From NCBI GenBank assembly GCA_938023035.1, contig CALIDI010000031.1:29859-93858 (forward strand): DNA of 64,000 nt, written 5' to 3'. Within the stretch, counting starts at the first letter, position 1; each line of letters opens with the position of its first letter. The DNA comes from an uncultured Leptolyngbyaceae cyanobacterium (GTDB taxonomy: Bacteria; Cyanobacteriota; Cyanobacteriia; Leptolyngbyales; Leptolyngbyaceae). The notes under the pieces were generated by a model. The model made no database searches and was not told the origin of the DNA. It saw only the letters and a list, made by a program, of their open reading frames with translations. Of this stretch, positions 27,291-36,048 are shown piece after piece. The position numbers and the translations under genes were made by a program.

Positions 27291-27525
27291 AGGTGGCCAA
27301 AGAAAAAACAAATAACCGAAATCCATGAAATGGGTTAAGTCCTCACACCAGTCACTGAATGATTGCTTTGCTCAGAAAGCCCAAGACACAACCAAGTGTG
27401 CAACCGCCAATGCTGAATAGGCTTGCTGAGTTGCGGTTGCCATAGGAAACATCGCGACTGCGATAACGCTTCAACCAACCCAAGAAGACTTGACCCTAAT
27501 CAGTCTCTTTCGCCAGCGGTTTCTA

Positions 27526-28872
27526 CTATTTTTGCTCCAGGCCTTTGACAATATCATCTAGCTTGACCCCCGTCGGTAACTCAACATAAACGCGATCGCC
27601 AGAACCCAGCCCCTCCAAAATCTGGGTTTGGTTACCAATGCTTGGCCCAATCGTTACCGCTTGAAACCGGGGCCTGCGATTGGCTCCCACCACCAGCACC
27701 CCAGTTTGGCCCCGATTCGTGACAATTGCCACTGTTGGCACAATCAAAGCATTGTCAAGCTGACGGCCTAAAAAGGTGAGATCCGCATTCATTCCAGAGC
27801 GCAGTTGATCTAAGCCCGTCGTAATCTTGACCCGTACCTGAAAGAAGGTGACATTCTGCTCAACAACGGCCTCAGGTGCAATCAGGCGAACCGTTCCCTT
27901 AAAAACTCGATCTGGGTAAGCATCCGCGCGAATCTCAACCTCCTGGTTAAGATGAATCTGGCCAATATCTACCTCTGGGACTTTTGCCAGCACTTCTAGG
28001 TCACTGGCCAGGGCCACAATTGAGGTGGAGGTGGCCGAGGTGGTGGAAGAAGCCGAAGTTGTCGGGGTGACAAACGCCCCCTCCGTCGCATATTTCTGCG
28101 TAATGATGCCGGCAAAGGGTGCCCGAATCACTGTATCTGCCAGTTGGGTTTCAATGGATTGTAGGCGCGCTTGAGCGGCCGCCACCTGAGCGGCGGCCTG
28201 ATCGATCTCTTGTACCCGAGCACCATTGCGTTGCTGCTCTAACTGGGCCTGGGTATTGCGCAGTCGCGCTTCGGCTTGGGCTAAACTGGCACGAGCACTG
28301 CGCTCTTCGTTCAGTACTTCATCCAAGCGATCGCGGCTGATGGCTCCATCACTGTAAAGTGCACGGTTACGCTGGACGCGGGTGCTGGCTAAGTTGAGCC
28401 GCTCCTGAGCCGCCTGCACTTCTGCTCTGGCCTGCTGCACTGACTGCTCTGCCTGCGCGATCGCTTCTGGGCGACTCCCCGCTTCCACGAGAGAAAGATT
28501 CGCAGTTGCCTGCGCGACTTCGGCTAAAACACGATTACGCTCTGCCTGCAAATCTTGATTTTCCATCCGGGCAATCACCTGACCTTGCTGCACCCGATCG
28601 CCTTGCTCCACCAGAAGGGCCAGCAAACGACCAGAAGTTTTAGGGCTGAGGTTGACCGTGCGCACGGGCACAATTGAACCCGTTGCCCCAATCCGCACGG
28701 TTAAATCCCTTTGCTCGGCGGCGACAGTCAGAGCTTCGAGGTTATCGCGCCCTGGCCTTGTGCGCAGCACTTGCGAACCGACCAGGGTAACCCCAACCAA
28801 ACCAGCCGCCGATAGGCCAATCATCCAGGGAGCTGCCCCTTTGGAAACCTTACCAATGAGAGGAAGTTGCAT
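27526..28872 (-). CDS. HlyD/MacA-type membrane-fusion (periplasmic adaptor) protein
   Basis: The 448-residue protein has one N-terminal membrane helix (about 17-33), a biotinyl-lipoyl half motif 'GRLLALLVEQGDRVQQGQVIARMENQDL', a long alpha-helical hairpin (about 110-235, Ala/Gln-rich coiled coil), the second lipoyl half 'DTVIRAPFAGIITQKYATEGAFV', and a beta-barrel. A Ser/Thr-rich insert 'PTTSASSTTSATSTS' follows. It bridges the inner-membrane permease to an outer-membrane TolC-like channel. It is preceded by the GbsR-type gene with 23 bp between. Confidence 0.9.
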   Translation of the reverse strand: MQLPLIGKVSKGAAPWMIGLSAAGLVGVTLVGSQVLRTRPGRDNLEALTVAAEQRDLTVRIGATGSIVPVRTVNLSPKTSGRLLALLVEQGDRVQQGQVIARMENQDLQAERNRVLAEVAQATANLSLVEAGSRPEAIAQAEQSVQQARAEVQAAQERLNLASTRVQRNRALYSDGAISRDRLDEVLNEERSARASLAQAEARLRNTQAQLEQQRNGARVQEIDQAAAQVAAAQARLQSIETQLADTVIRAPFAGIITQKYATEGAFVTPTTSASSTTSATSTSIVALASDLEVLAKVPEVDIGQIHLNQEVEIRADAYPDRVFKGTVRLIAPEAVVEQNVTFFQVRVKITTGLDQLRSGMNADLTFLGRQLDNALIVPTVAIVTNRGQTGVLVVGANRRPRFQAVTIGPSIGNQTQILEGLGSGDRVYVELPTGVKLDDIVKGLEQK

Positions 28873-28895
28873 TGCCTTTTGCCAATGAAAAGTGA

Positions 28896-29432
28896 TTAAG
28901 CAGTGGTCGGGTCTCGGTGCTTTTGACGACGTTCTTGTTCCCAGCGCTCTAGCATGGCAGGGAGTTCTCGTTTACAGAAGGCGTGCATGTCGTACATCTC
29001 TTCTAGGCGCGATCGCAGATGTTCTGGTTGATCGTGAAGTAGCTCTAGCCCGCGCTCGGCAATTGCCAAAAAGGCTGAATTTTGGGCAATGCGCAGGCGC
29101 ATAATCTCAGACCAGGAGTGAGGCTTAATCCGAAAGTAATCCCGACGTTGGCCCGGCAGACTAAAGCGTTCAATTAACCCGATTTGTATCAGCAAACGCG
29201 TCATCGTACTGATTGAACCCTTACTGGCTTGCAACACCTTAGCTAACTCGCTATGGGATTGATAAACCGGATCAGAAATCAGCAGCCAGCCAAAAATTCG
29301 CCCTGCCATGCGAGGGAGACCGACCATTTCAAACAGCACACTGACATCCTCGATGTAATGACGCTGCTCAAATGAAGATGAATCAGGCGAGTCAGCCGCT
29401 GTAGTTGTTTGAGATGGGGCAGAAAGGTTCAT
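28896..29432 (-). CDS. GbsR/MarR-type winged-helix transcriptional regulator
   Basis: The 178-residue protein from the ATG at 29432 has a MarR-like winged helix: 'GRIFGWLLISDPVYQSHSELAKVLQASKGSISTMTRLLIQIGLIERF' then a wing 'GQRRDYFRI', followed by a helical C-terminus. GbsR-type proteins repress transport or osmolyte genes. It is the first gene of a unit with the adaptor and permease and is probably their repressor. A perfect dyad (29453-29470) sits 21 nt upstream of its start. Confidence 0.8.
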   Translation of the reverse strand: MNLSAPSQTTTAADSPDSSSFEQRHYIEDVSVLFEMVGLPRMAGRIFGWLLISDPVYQSHSELAKVLQASKGSISTMTRLLIQIGLIERFSLPGQRRDYFRIKPHSWSEIMRLRIAQNSAFLAIAERGLELLHDQPEHLRSRLEEMYDMHAFCKRELPAMLERWEQERRQKHRDPTTA

Positions 29433-29452
29433 ACTTTGAAGATAGCACGTGT

Positions 29453-29470
29453 GTTCAGAAATTACTGAAC
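29453..29470. promoter_or_regulatory. Candidate operator for the GbsR-type regulator
   Basis: GTTCAG-AAATTA-CTGAAC is a perfect 6-6-6 dyad. Two further CTGAA half-sites follow at 29474-29478 and 29483-29487. It lies just upstream of the regulator gene in the expected promoter zone, consistent with autoregulation. Confidence 0.55.
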
Positions 29471-29723
29471 ATTCTGAATCAACTGAATAACGGATTTCCC
29501 CAATCATTGGAGCGGTTTTTCCTCCCCAATCAGATTGAGTTCAAAGCTTGCGATTTTCCACGGGTAAGTTAAGTGGGTGCAATTAAATAGAAGGCGTAGA
29601 AGGCATGAGCAGAGCAAGGGTGGAGGGGGGAAACTCCTGCCTGGGGGCGTAGCCTCCAAACCCCTTTCTTACAACGCATTAGAGTTGGCTACTGAGAACT
29701 GTCTGTCTGAACTGAAACAGGGT

Positions 29724-29855
29724 TTATCTCTTTTTTCGACGCTCCCGTGTTAACAGTGAGAAATGCGACTTACGTTCCTTTTCTGAGTTCTCAAACAACT
29801 CAAAGGCTGCGATTTGCTTGAGACCAAGCATCACAAAGCATTGAGAATGTGCCAT
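29724..29855 (-). CDS. Possible 43-residue basic peptide
   Basis: An ATG at 29855 preceded by AAAAAGGGAA opens a 43-codon frame whose product is amphipathic in the middle ('QCFVMLGLKQIAAFELFEN') and very basic at the end ('LLTRERRKKR'). No relative is recognised. The composition looks more protein-like than other frames in this gap, but evidence is thin. Confidence 0.25.
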   Translation of the reverse strand: MAHSQCFVMLGLKQIAAFELFENSEKERKSHFSLLTRERRKKR

Positions 29856-29976
29856 TTCCCTTTTTCTTTTAGCGATAAGCTTTTAAGTTTCAGGGCTGAA
29901 CCTTTGAGCCAAGGCCCCTTTCTCTTAATCGTTGCATTCCACCTCAGGTTGCCAGTTCTGTAAACAATGCTTTACA

Positions 29977-29988
29977 AAAGTATACTTT
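29977..29988. promoter_or_regulatory. 12-bp palindrome upstream of the CadD-like gene
   Basis: AAAGTATACTTT, extendable to GTAAA/TTTAC-type arms (TTTACAAAAGTATACTTTAC), lies about 43 nt before the start codon at 30031. It could be a repressor site, for instance for a metal sensor, but no such regulator is next to it. Confidence 0.35.
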
Positions 29989-30030
29989 ACTAAGAAAAAC
30001 TAAGAAAACTGTCAGCAGGCCAGGAGAGCT

Positions 30031-30678
30031 ATGGGTTGGTTTATTGGGGCGATCGCCGTAGCTACATCAGCATTTATCGCCACAAATTTGGATGATATCG
30101 TTGTCCTGGTGATCTTTTTCTCCCAGGTTTCTGCTTGGTTTCGTCCTCACCATATCCTGATAGGCCAGTACCTGGGTTTTTCCGTTTTGGTGTTGGCCAG
30201 TTTGCCGGGTTATCTGGGGCGACAGGTGATTCCAGAAGCTTGGCTCAGTTGGTTGGGGGTGATTCCCATTGGGATGGGGATGTGGCTGCTATTGCAGCAG
30301 GACATGGATGAAACTGATGCCGATACGCTCCACTGGGTCTCTGAGCCAAGAGCAACAACAAAAAAAGTTCGGTGGAAACAAGTTCTGAGACGGTTGATTG
30401 CACCCGAAAGTCTCCAGGTTGCGGCAGTGACGGTCGCCAATGGAGGAGACAACATTAGTATCTATGTGCCCTTATTCGCTAGTACAAATGGGGCAGAGTT
30501 GGTTATCACCCTGGCTGTTTTTTATCTCTTAACGGCAGTGGAAAACGGGGCTGCCTATTGGGTGGCCTCTCACCCGGCGATCGCCTCCCTGATTCGTCGC
30601 TACGGTCAACGCCTGGTGCCCTTCGTCCTTATCGGTCTGGGTTTCTTCATCCTGACAGAACCTTGGTTATCTCGATAG
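30031..30678 (+). CDS. CadD-family cadmium resistance transporter
   Basis: The 215-residue membrane protein has about five hydrophobic segments and the opening 'AFIATNLDDIVVLVIFF', with the acidic N-L-D-D motif that characterises the CadD/LysE-like superfamily. A matching 'VTVANGGDNISIYVPLFA' (N-G-G-D-N) is at about 135-152. CadD proteins export Cd2+ or quaternary ammonium compounds across the plasma membrane. AGGAGAGCT precedes the ATG. The gene is single. Confidence 0.85.
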   Translation: MGWFIGAIAVATSAFIATNLDDIVVLVIFFSQVSAWFRPHHILIGQYLGFSVLVLASLPGYLGRQVIPEAWLSWLGVIPIGMGMWLLLQQDMDETDADTLHWVSEPRATTKKVRWKQVLRRLIAPESLQVAAVTVANGGDNISIYVPLFASTNGAELVITLAVFYLLTAVENGAAYWVASHPAIASLIRRYGQRLVPFVLIGLGFFILTEPWLSR

Positions 30679-31152
30679 GAAACAGGCGACCAGAAAGCCC
30701 TGGCGAAACCAGAAGACAATGGACTGGTAAAGACCTTGGGAAGTGGCTAGCCCACAAACGACCGGCTGGCTTTTTTCTATGGGATATCCGAATTAATTGC
30801 GTTCAGCTATGGATTCGCCTGAATCTCATCAGATTGAACGCAGCGCTCTGGATGGTAGCATAAAGCACACATTGCGATTGCAACTTGGTCATAATGTAAA
30901 ATTTACATCCTTAGGCAGTGTTTATCTTTGAGTTTGCGCAAGCGTTAGCACTACCTTGAAGTAGAGATTAAGCAAGACACAGCCATCCTGATTGATTTAG
31001 GAATGTGGCGACAGGAACGTTTTGCTAGCGCACAGGCGAGCTGCCCAAGCGAGGTTTACAGCGACGCAGATGCGCTGGTTTTCTTCATGAAATTTGATTC
31101 GCCATTGCCAGGGAATGGTCATTGATACTTTTGCTAACAGGGAGTTTTTACT
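30679..31152. other. Intergenic region with a nested inverted repeat
   Basis: This 474-bp stretch follows the CadD-like gene. TGCGTTCA (30798-30805) pairs with TGAACGCA (30835-30842) and encloses GATTC-GCCT-GAATC (30812-30825). The remainder should contain the promoter of the desaturase operon; no other feature is seen. Confidence 0.45.
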
Positions 31153-32130
31153 GTGGTTCCCCACTCGACTCAATGTTCTGACGGTGCTCCGGAATGCTCT
31201 GAGGTTGTACCTGTCTCAACCTGGAGTCATCCCCGTCAGATTTTGTCTGCCCAGGTACTGGCTACGCTCAATCAACGGTCTAATGTTAAGGGCTTTGTGC
31301 ACCTGTTGGGGCACCTCGCTATTTTGGCGGTTAGTGGGTATTTATGGGCAACGCAGCCCCACTGGGCGATCGCGCTTCCAGCGCTAGTTGTCTACGGCTT
31401 TGGTATTGCTACCATGTTTGCCCCATTACATGAGTGCGTCCATCGTACGGCTTTTGCAAGCCAGGGGTTAAATGATGCGGTGGCCTGGTTGGCTGGTTTA
31501 TTGTCTTTTTATAACAGCACCTTCTATCGCCGCTACCATAAGTGGCATCATCGCTATACGCAAATTCCTGGCAAAGATCCGGAGTTAGATGATCCAAAGC
31601 CGACAACCTTGAGGGCCTACCTTTTGGAGTTGAGTGGCCTACCCTGGTGGCTGGGAAAACTGCGGGGGCACAGCAAAATTGCCCTGGGAAGAGTAGAAGA
31701 TTATCCCTATCTATCTCAAACAGGGGCGAGCGAGGCGATTCGCTCAACCCGGCTACAACTTGCCGTCTATGGGGGGGCAATCGCCCTTTCTGTGGCGGCT
31801 GGCCACCCCTGGGCCGTTTGGCTTTACTGGGTATTGCCCCTAGCCGTGGGCCAACCCCTGCTGCGGTTCATTTTGCTGGCAGAGCATACGGGTTGCAGTC
31901 AGGATAACAACCCCCTTACAAATACTCGTACAACCTTTACCCTGCCGCCGCTACGCTTTTTGATGTGGAATATGCCTTATCATACCGAGCACCATCTTTA
32001 CCCGTCGATTCCGTTTCATGCTCTGGCTGAAGCCCATCGGCAGCTTCGACCTAACCTTGCCCATGTCGCCACTGGTTATCTTCAGGTAAACCGGCAAATT
32101 ATTGCAAACTTGCGGCAGCCAGCCGTATGA
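31153..32130 (+). CDS. Membrane fatty-acid-desaturase-family enzyme (RtxC-like)
   Basis: The 325-residue membrane protein from a GTG start (GGAG 9 nt upstream) has the three histidine boxes of the di-iron desaturase/hydroxylase family: HECVH (93-97), HKWHH (129-133) and HTEHH (277-281), plus H245. Hydrophobic segments lie between them. The family introduces double bonds into acyl chains, carotenoids, or small amino acids as in rhizobitoxine desaturase RtxC. Its stop overlaps the next start (ATGA at 32127-32130), so it is translationally coupled to the MetX-like gene. Substrate is unknown; context favours a small amino-acid-derived molecule over lipid. Confidence 0.8.
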   Translation: MVPHSTQCSDGAPECSEVVPVSTWSHPRQILSAQVLATLNQRSNVKGFVHLLGHLAILAVSGYLWATQPHWAIALPALVVYGFGIATMFAPLHECVHRTAFASQGLNDAVAWLAGLLSFYNSTFYRRYHKWHHRYTQIPGKDPELDDPKPTTLRAYLLELSGLPWWLGKLRGHSKIALGRVEDYPYLSQTGASEAIRSTRLQLAVYGGAIALSVAAGHPWAVWLYWVLPLAVGQPLLRFILLAEHTGCSQDNNPLTNTRTTFTLPPLRFLMWNMPYHTEHHLYPSIPFHALAEAHRQLRPNLAHVATGYLQVNRQIIANLRQPAV

Positions 32131-33152
32131 GTGAGGCGCTCAACTGCTTTGTGTTACCAAACTTCACTCTCCAGTGTGGTGCGGTGTTGCCTGAGGCTCA
32201 TTTGGTCTATCAAACCTATGGGGAGCTAAGCCGCGATCGCAGCAATGTGATTCTCTATCCCACCTCCTACGGGGCACAGCATTGGGATATCGACTGGCTT
32301 ATTGATCCAGACGGCATTCTCGATCCCAGTCGCTGGTTTATCGTCGTGCCCAATATGTTTGGCAATGGTCTCTCTAGCTCGCCCAGCAATTGTGCTGATT
32401 GCCGTTTGAGTGAGACCGGTTTCTGGTTTAGCCATTGGGATAATGTCCGCGCTCAGGAGCAATTGCTACGGCAGGTCTTTGGCATTGAGTATTTAGACCT
32501 GGTATATGGTTGGTCGATGGGGGCGCAGCAGGCTTATCACTGGGGAGCCATCTATCCCAATCGGGTCAAGCGGATTGTCGCTCTCTGTGGCACGGCTCGA
32601 ACCACAGAACATAATCGCCTGTTTCTCCAAAGTCTACGGTTGGCGTTGACAACTGACCCAGCCTGGAATGGCACTTGTTTTGAAGCTCTGCCCGAGCGAG
32701 GTTATCGTGCCTTTGCCTACACCTACGCCAGTTGGGCGGCTTCCCAGGCATTTTACCGCGATCGCCTCTATACCAAGCTGGGGTATGACTCCCTAGAAAC
32801 CTACATTCAGAAAGCGTGGGAACCCAGCTATCGCCGCCGTGACCCCCATGACTTGCTGGCGATGATTGATACTTGGCTACGGTGTGACATTGGCAACCAT
32901 CCCCGCTTTCAAGGAGATTACTTGGCCGCGTTGCAGGCGATTCAAGCAAAAACGTTGGTCATGGCAAGCACAACGGATTTGTACTTTCCCCCAGAAGATT
33001 GTCAACGGGAGGCAGCCCACATTCCAGGGGCGGTTTATCGCTCGATTCCGTCGATTTGGGGGCATCGGGCGGGGAACCCTTACCAAAATCCAGAAGATGC
33101 GGCGACGATTCGAGCAGCGGTGCAGGCCTGGTTAGAAGAGCCGCTGTCGTAA
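32127..33152 (+). CDS. MetX-like alpha/beta-hydrolase (homoserine O-acetyltransferase family)
   Basis: The 341-residue protein belongs to the MetX branch of alpha/beta-hydrolases: 'HLVYQTYGEL', 'NMFGNGLSSSP', nucleophile elbow 'YGWSMGAQQAYHWG' with S130, acid D284 in 'STTDLYFPPED' and H313 in 'WGHRAGNP'. True MetX enzymes have GGSMGG at the elbow; here it is GWSMGA, so acyl transfer to homoserine is uncertain and a hydrolase or different acyltransferase is possible. It overlaps the desaturase gene by 4 bp and precedes the GlnT-like gene by 79 bp. Confidence 0.8.
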   Translation: MSEALNCFVLPNFTLQCGAVLPEAHLVYQTYGELSRDRSNVILYPTSYGAQHWDIDWLIDPDGILDPSRWFIVVPNMFGNGLSSSPSNCADCRLSETGFWFSHWDNVRAQEQLLRQVFGIEYLDLVYGWSMGAQQAYHWGAIYPNRVKRIVALCGTARTTEHNRLFLQSLRLALTTDPAWNGTCFEALPERGYRAFAYTYASWAASQAFYRDRLYTKLGYDSLETYIQKAWEPSYRRRDPHDLLAMIDTWLRCDIGNHPRFQGDYLAALQAIQAKTLVMASTTDLYFPPEDCQREAAHIPGAVYRSIPSIWGHRAGNPYQNPEDAATIRAAVQAWLEEPLS

Positions 33153-33231
33153 GAAGTACTAAGCTGCCAGGAAACGGACAGGCTGCTGCCAGATTTGATG
33201 GGTTTGCGTTTTGCAAAGGTAGGAATAACCA

Positions 33232-34542
33232 ATGACCACTCCCTTGTCTGAAATTGCCCGCGATCGCGGTATCCGTTACTTCTTGATTTCATTTACGGAT
33301 TTGCTTGGGGTGCAGCGGTCAAAACTGGTGCCTGCTGCTAGTATTGACGAAATTGCCGCTGCCGGGGCCGGGTTTGCTGGGTTTGCCGCCTGGCTTGATA
33401 TGACTCCGGCTGACCCGGATGTGCTGGCCATTCCCGACCCTGACCGCGTGTTTCCGCTGCCGTGGCAGCCCGAGGTCGCCTGGATGCCTGCCGATCTCTA
33501 TAGCATGGATGGGCAACCGCTGGAGCAAGCTCCGCGCCTAGTATTGCAGCACGTTTTACAACAGGCAGAGGAGATGGGTTTTCGGGTAAAAACTGGCGTG
33601 GAGTGTGAGTATTTTCTGTTGTCTGGCGATGCCCATGAGATTTCTGATTGCCGCGATCGCCAGAGTAAGCCTTGCTACGACCAGCAAGCCCTCATGCGCC
33701 GTTATGAAGTGATTCGGGCGATTTGTGATGCCATGCTGGAGTTGGGCTGGGGAGCCTACCAAAACGACCATGAGGATGCGAATGGCCAATTTGAAATGAA
33801 CTGGCTCTATGCCGATGCCCTAGTCACGGCGGATCGGCAGTCATTTTTTAAGTACATGGTGAAGGCGATCGCAGAAAATCACGGACTGAGAGCCACCTTT
33901 ATGCCAAAACCATTCATTCACCTAACGGGCAATGGTTGTCATACCCACCTTTCCTTGTGGGATACTGCCGGAAATCAAAACCGCTTCTATGACCCCCAAG
34001 GAGAATTAGGCCTCTCAGAATTGGCCTATCAATTCATTGCAGGGGTGCTCCATTCTGCCCCGGCCCTCTGTGCCTTTGCCAATCCCACGGTTAACTCTTA
34101 CAAACGTCTGAATGCCCCAGTCACTCGGTCAGGAGCCACTTGGTCCCCTAATACCATTAGTTATAGCGGCAACAATCGCACCCACATGATCCGCATTCCC
34201 GATGCAGGACGGTTTGAACTGCGCCTAGCCGATGGTGCCGCCAACCCTTATCTATTGCCTGCGGCTCTGGTGGCAGCCGGCTTAGATGGCATTCGCCACA
34301 AGCGTGACCCCGGCCCCCGGCAAGATTACAACACCTACACCAATCCTCCGCCGGTCGATAAGGTCAGACGATTGCCCCTGAGCTTGGCAGATGTGTTGTA
34401 TCAGCTTGAAACCAACGATATTTTACCTGCGGCTCTAGGGAGTACGCTGACCCATTCCTATCTAAAATTACAGCGGCAACAGTGGCAGGAGTATATGGCC
34501 CATCTTTCAACCTGGGAGCTAGAAACCACTCTGGATTGCTAA
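33232..34542 (+). CDS. Type III glutamine-synthetase-like ligase (GlnT-like)
   Basis: The 436-residue protein has the GS fold: metal-binding E124/E126 in 'GVECEYFLL', E188 in 'NDHEDANGQFEMN', H237/H239 in 'GNGCHTHLSLWD', the phosphate-binding 'NPTVNSYKRLN' and 'RFELRLADGAANPYL'. It is closer to GlnT and gamma-glutamyl-amine ligases than to GlnA, so it may ligate glutamate or another acid to an amine rather than ammonia. AGGA lies 10 nt before the ATG. It is the third gene of the desaturase operon. Confidence 0.82.
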   Translation: MTTPLSEIARDRGIRYFLISFTDLLGVQRSKLVPAASIDEIAAAGAGFAGFAAWLDMTPADPDVLAIPDPDRVFPLPWQPEVAWMPADLYSMDGQPLEQAPRLVLQHVLQQAEEMGFRVKTGVECEYFLLSGDAHEISDCRDRQSKPCYDQQALMRRYEVIRAICDAMLELGWGAYQNDHEDANGQFEMNWLYADALVTADRQSFFKYMVKAIAENHGLRATFMPKPFIHLTGNGCHTHLSLWDTAGNQNRFYDPQGELGLSELAYQFIAGVLHSAPALCAFANPTVNSYKRLNAPVTRSGATWSPNTISYSGNNRTHMIRIPDAGRFELRLADGAANPYLLPAALVAAGLDGIRHKRDPGPRQDYNTYTNPPPVDKVRRLPLSLADVLYQLETNDILPAALGSTLTHSYLKLQRQQWQEYMAHLSTWELETTLDC

Positions 34543-34811
34543 TCGCCACGGCTTTGGCCAAATGCAGCGAAGATCAACAGGTTTGACATAGGCAATAGGG
34601 GGGCCGAGCTGGCTTGTGACCGCTGCTATCGTTTACCTGCGAACATTTTCACGCTAATGGCGGTTGCGGTGACACATTGCCATCACACTATGCCAGCACC
34701 CCTATCTCGTTCCAATTCATGGTTTGACCAGTGGAGAAACACAGCGCTTTTGCGCTCATGCTGCTTGGCTTATTGACCTTGGCCTATGGACGAAGATGGC
34801 GTGACGTGGGC

Positions 34812-35888
34812 CTAAATCCCCTTAAAGCTACCGCCGGCCTCGACCACTTGCTCCGCCTGGGCAGAATTGACTTGCATTTGACGCAGGCCAGCCGTTTGCT
34901 GGTGAATGCCTTTCTGACTCAAGCCTAAACCCAGCAGGATCACGGCCCCACCAACATACTGGGCCATCGTAGGAACTTCGCCCAAAATCAGGTAAGCCGC
35001 TAAAATGCCTGTCAGAGGCGTAAAAGATCCCACAATCGATGCGGTAGAAACCGATGAGTTTCGTAGGCCAGCCAGCCAGCATGATTGGCCAATGACAACA
35101 ATCATTACCCCATACACGAGCATCCAGCGCCATAGAAACGGAGACAGCACACCCATAAAGTGGTTATGGCCATAAAGCATGAGAGCAATGAAAAAGAAAA
35201 TCACTGCCCCCAGCCCCGTTCGCACTGTTGTGTAAATGCCTAGAGGAACTTTACCTAGCCGTTTCTTGCCAAGAATAGTAGAGATTGCCAAAATCACCGC
35301 ACTCAGAACTGTGAATACATCCCCCCGGCCAATCACAATGCCTGCCGCTTGCATCACCGTCTCGGGAGTCGGTTGCAGCAGCAGCAATGCCACCCCCATA
35401 AACGCCATGATCGCCCCAGCGATTTGCCAGCGATTGACGCGATCGCCTAACAGCCAGATTGACAACGCTAGTGTTAAAGGCGGCTCTAAGCGCCCAATCA
35501 GCACCACATTCGTCACTGGGGCCACGGTGAGCGCTTCAAAGATCAACCCCGGTGCAACCGCCCCCGCCAACGTTGAGACAATTCCCAGACTCAGCCACTC
35601 CCGACCAGAAAACCGCTCCAGAGTCGCCCAGTTACAGTACTGGCGATGAATCAGCAGAAACACAATAAGGGCACACAGGTTTCCAACAAACAAGACATTA
35701 CACAGAGAGATGGGATTTTCCCCATTTACAAAGTTTTGCGCACCAATTTCTGTAATTCGGCGGGTCACCGCACCGGAAGCCCCAAAAATGATAACGGCTA
35801 TCCAGAGATAGGTCTGTCCAGAAATTTGCTGCAAGCACTGCAAAGGGTTTGTCAGCTTTTGCATCAACGTTTTACCTACATCCCGCAA
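34812..35888 (-). CDS. EamA/DMT-family transporter
   Basis: The 358-residue protein has about ten hydrophobic helices arranged as two EamA repeats of five ('NALCVLFVGNLCALIVFLL'-like helices in each half). DMT exporters move small metabolites or amino acids out of the cell. It is convergent with the GlnT-like gene, with 269 bp between, so it is not in the same operon but could serve as an exporter for the pathway. The start at 35888 is kept; an internal ATG eight codons later is possible. Confidence 0.82.
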   Translation of the reverse strand: MRDVGKTLMQKLTNPLQCLQQISGQTYLWIAVIIFGASGAVTRRITEIGAQNFVNGENPISLCNVLFVGNLCALIVFLLIHRQYCNWATLERFSGREWLSLGIVSTLAGAVAPGLIFEALTVAPVTNVVLIGRLEPPLTLALSIWLLGDRVNRWQIAGAIMAFMGVALLLLQPTPETVMQAAGIVIGRGDVFTVLSAVILAISTILGKKRLGKVPLGIYTTVRTGLGAVIFFFIALMLYGHNHFMGVLSPFLWRWMLVYGVMIVVIGQSCWLAGLRNSSVSTASIVGSFTPLTGILAAYLILGEVPTMAQYVGGAVILLGLGLSQKGIHQQTAGLRQMQVNSAQAEQVVEAGGSFKGI

Positions 35889-36048
35889 GACTGCTCCCGC
35901 TCGTTCTAAGCAAGCTTCTAACCCTCAAATTTCCTTGCCAATGGGTTTATTTGAATGACCCTTTCAATCTATCCTGACAAATACTGCAAAGACGGCTGCA
36001 TGCAACTGTTACCAAACAATATTGAGAGGACATTCTCTAGAGCAGAAT

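Larger units (their letters stand above)
29433..30030. other. Divergent intergenic region, regulator and CadD-like gene
   Basis: About 600 bp holding the candidate operator, a possible 43-residue minus-strand peptide (29724-29855), and a 12-bp palindrome AAAGTATACTTT at 29977-29988 near the CadD-like promoter. Confidence 0.5.

Noticed and set aside
34731..34928. 65-codon plus-strand frame overlapping the EamA gene
   Set aside because: Mostly antisense to the 3' end of a well-supported transporter; no ribosome binding site or family features.
35820..35832. Another copy of the GTCCAGAAATTT repeat end inside the EamA gene
   Set aside because: Only the 12-bp core matches and it is in coding sequence; no flanking repeat modules are present.
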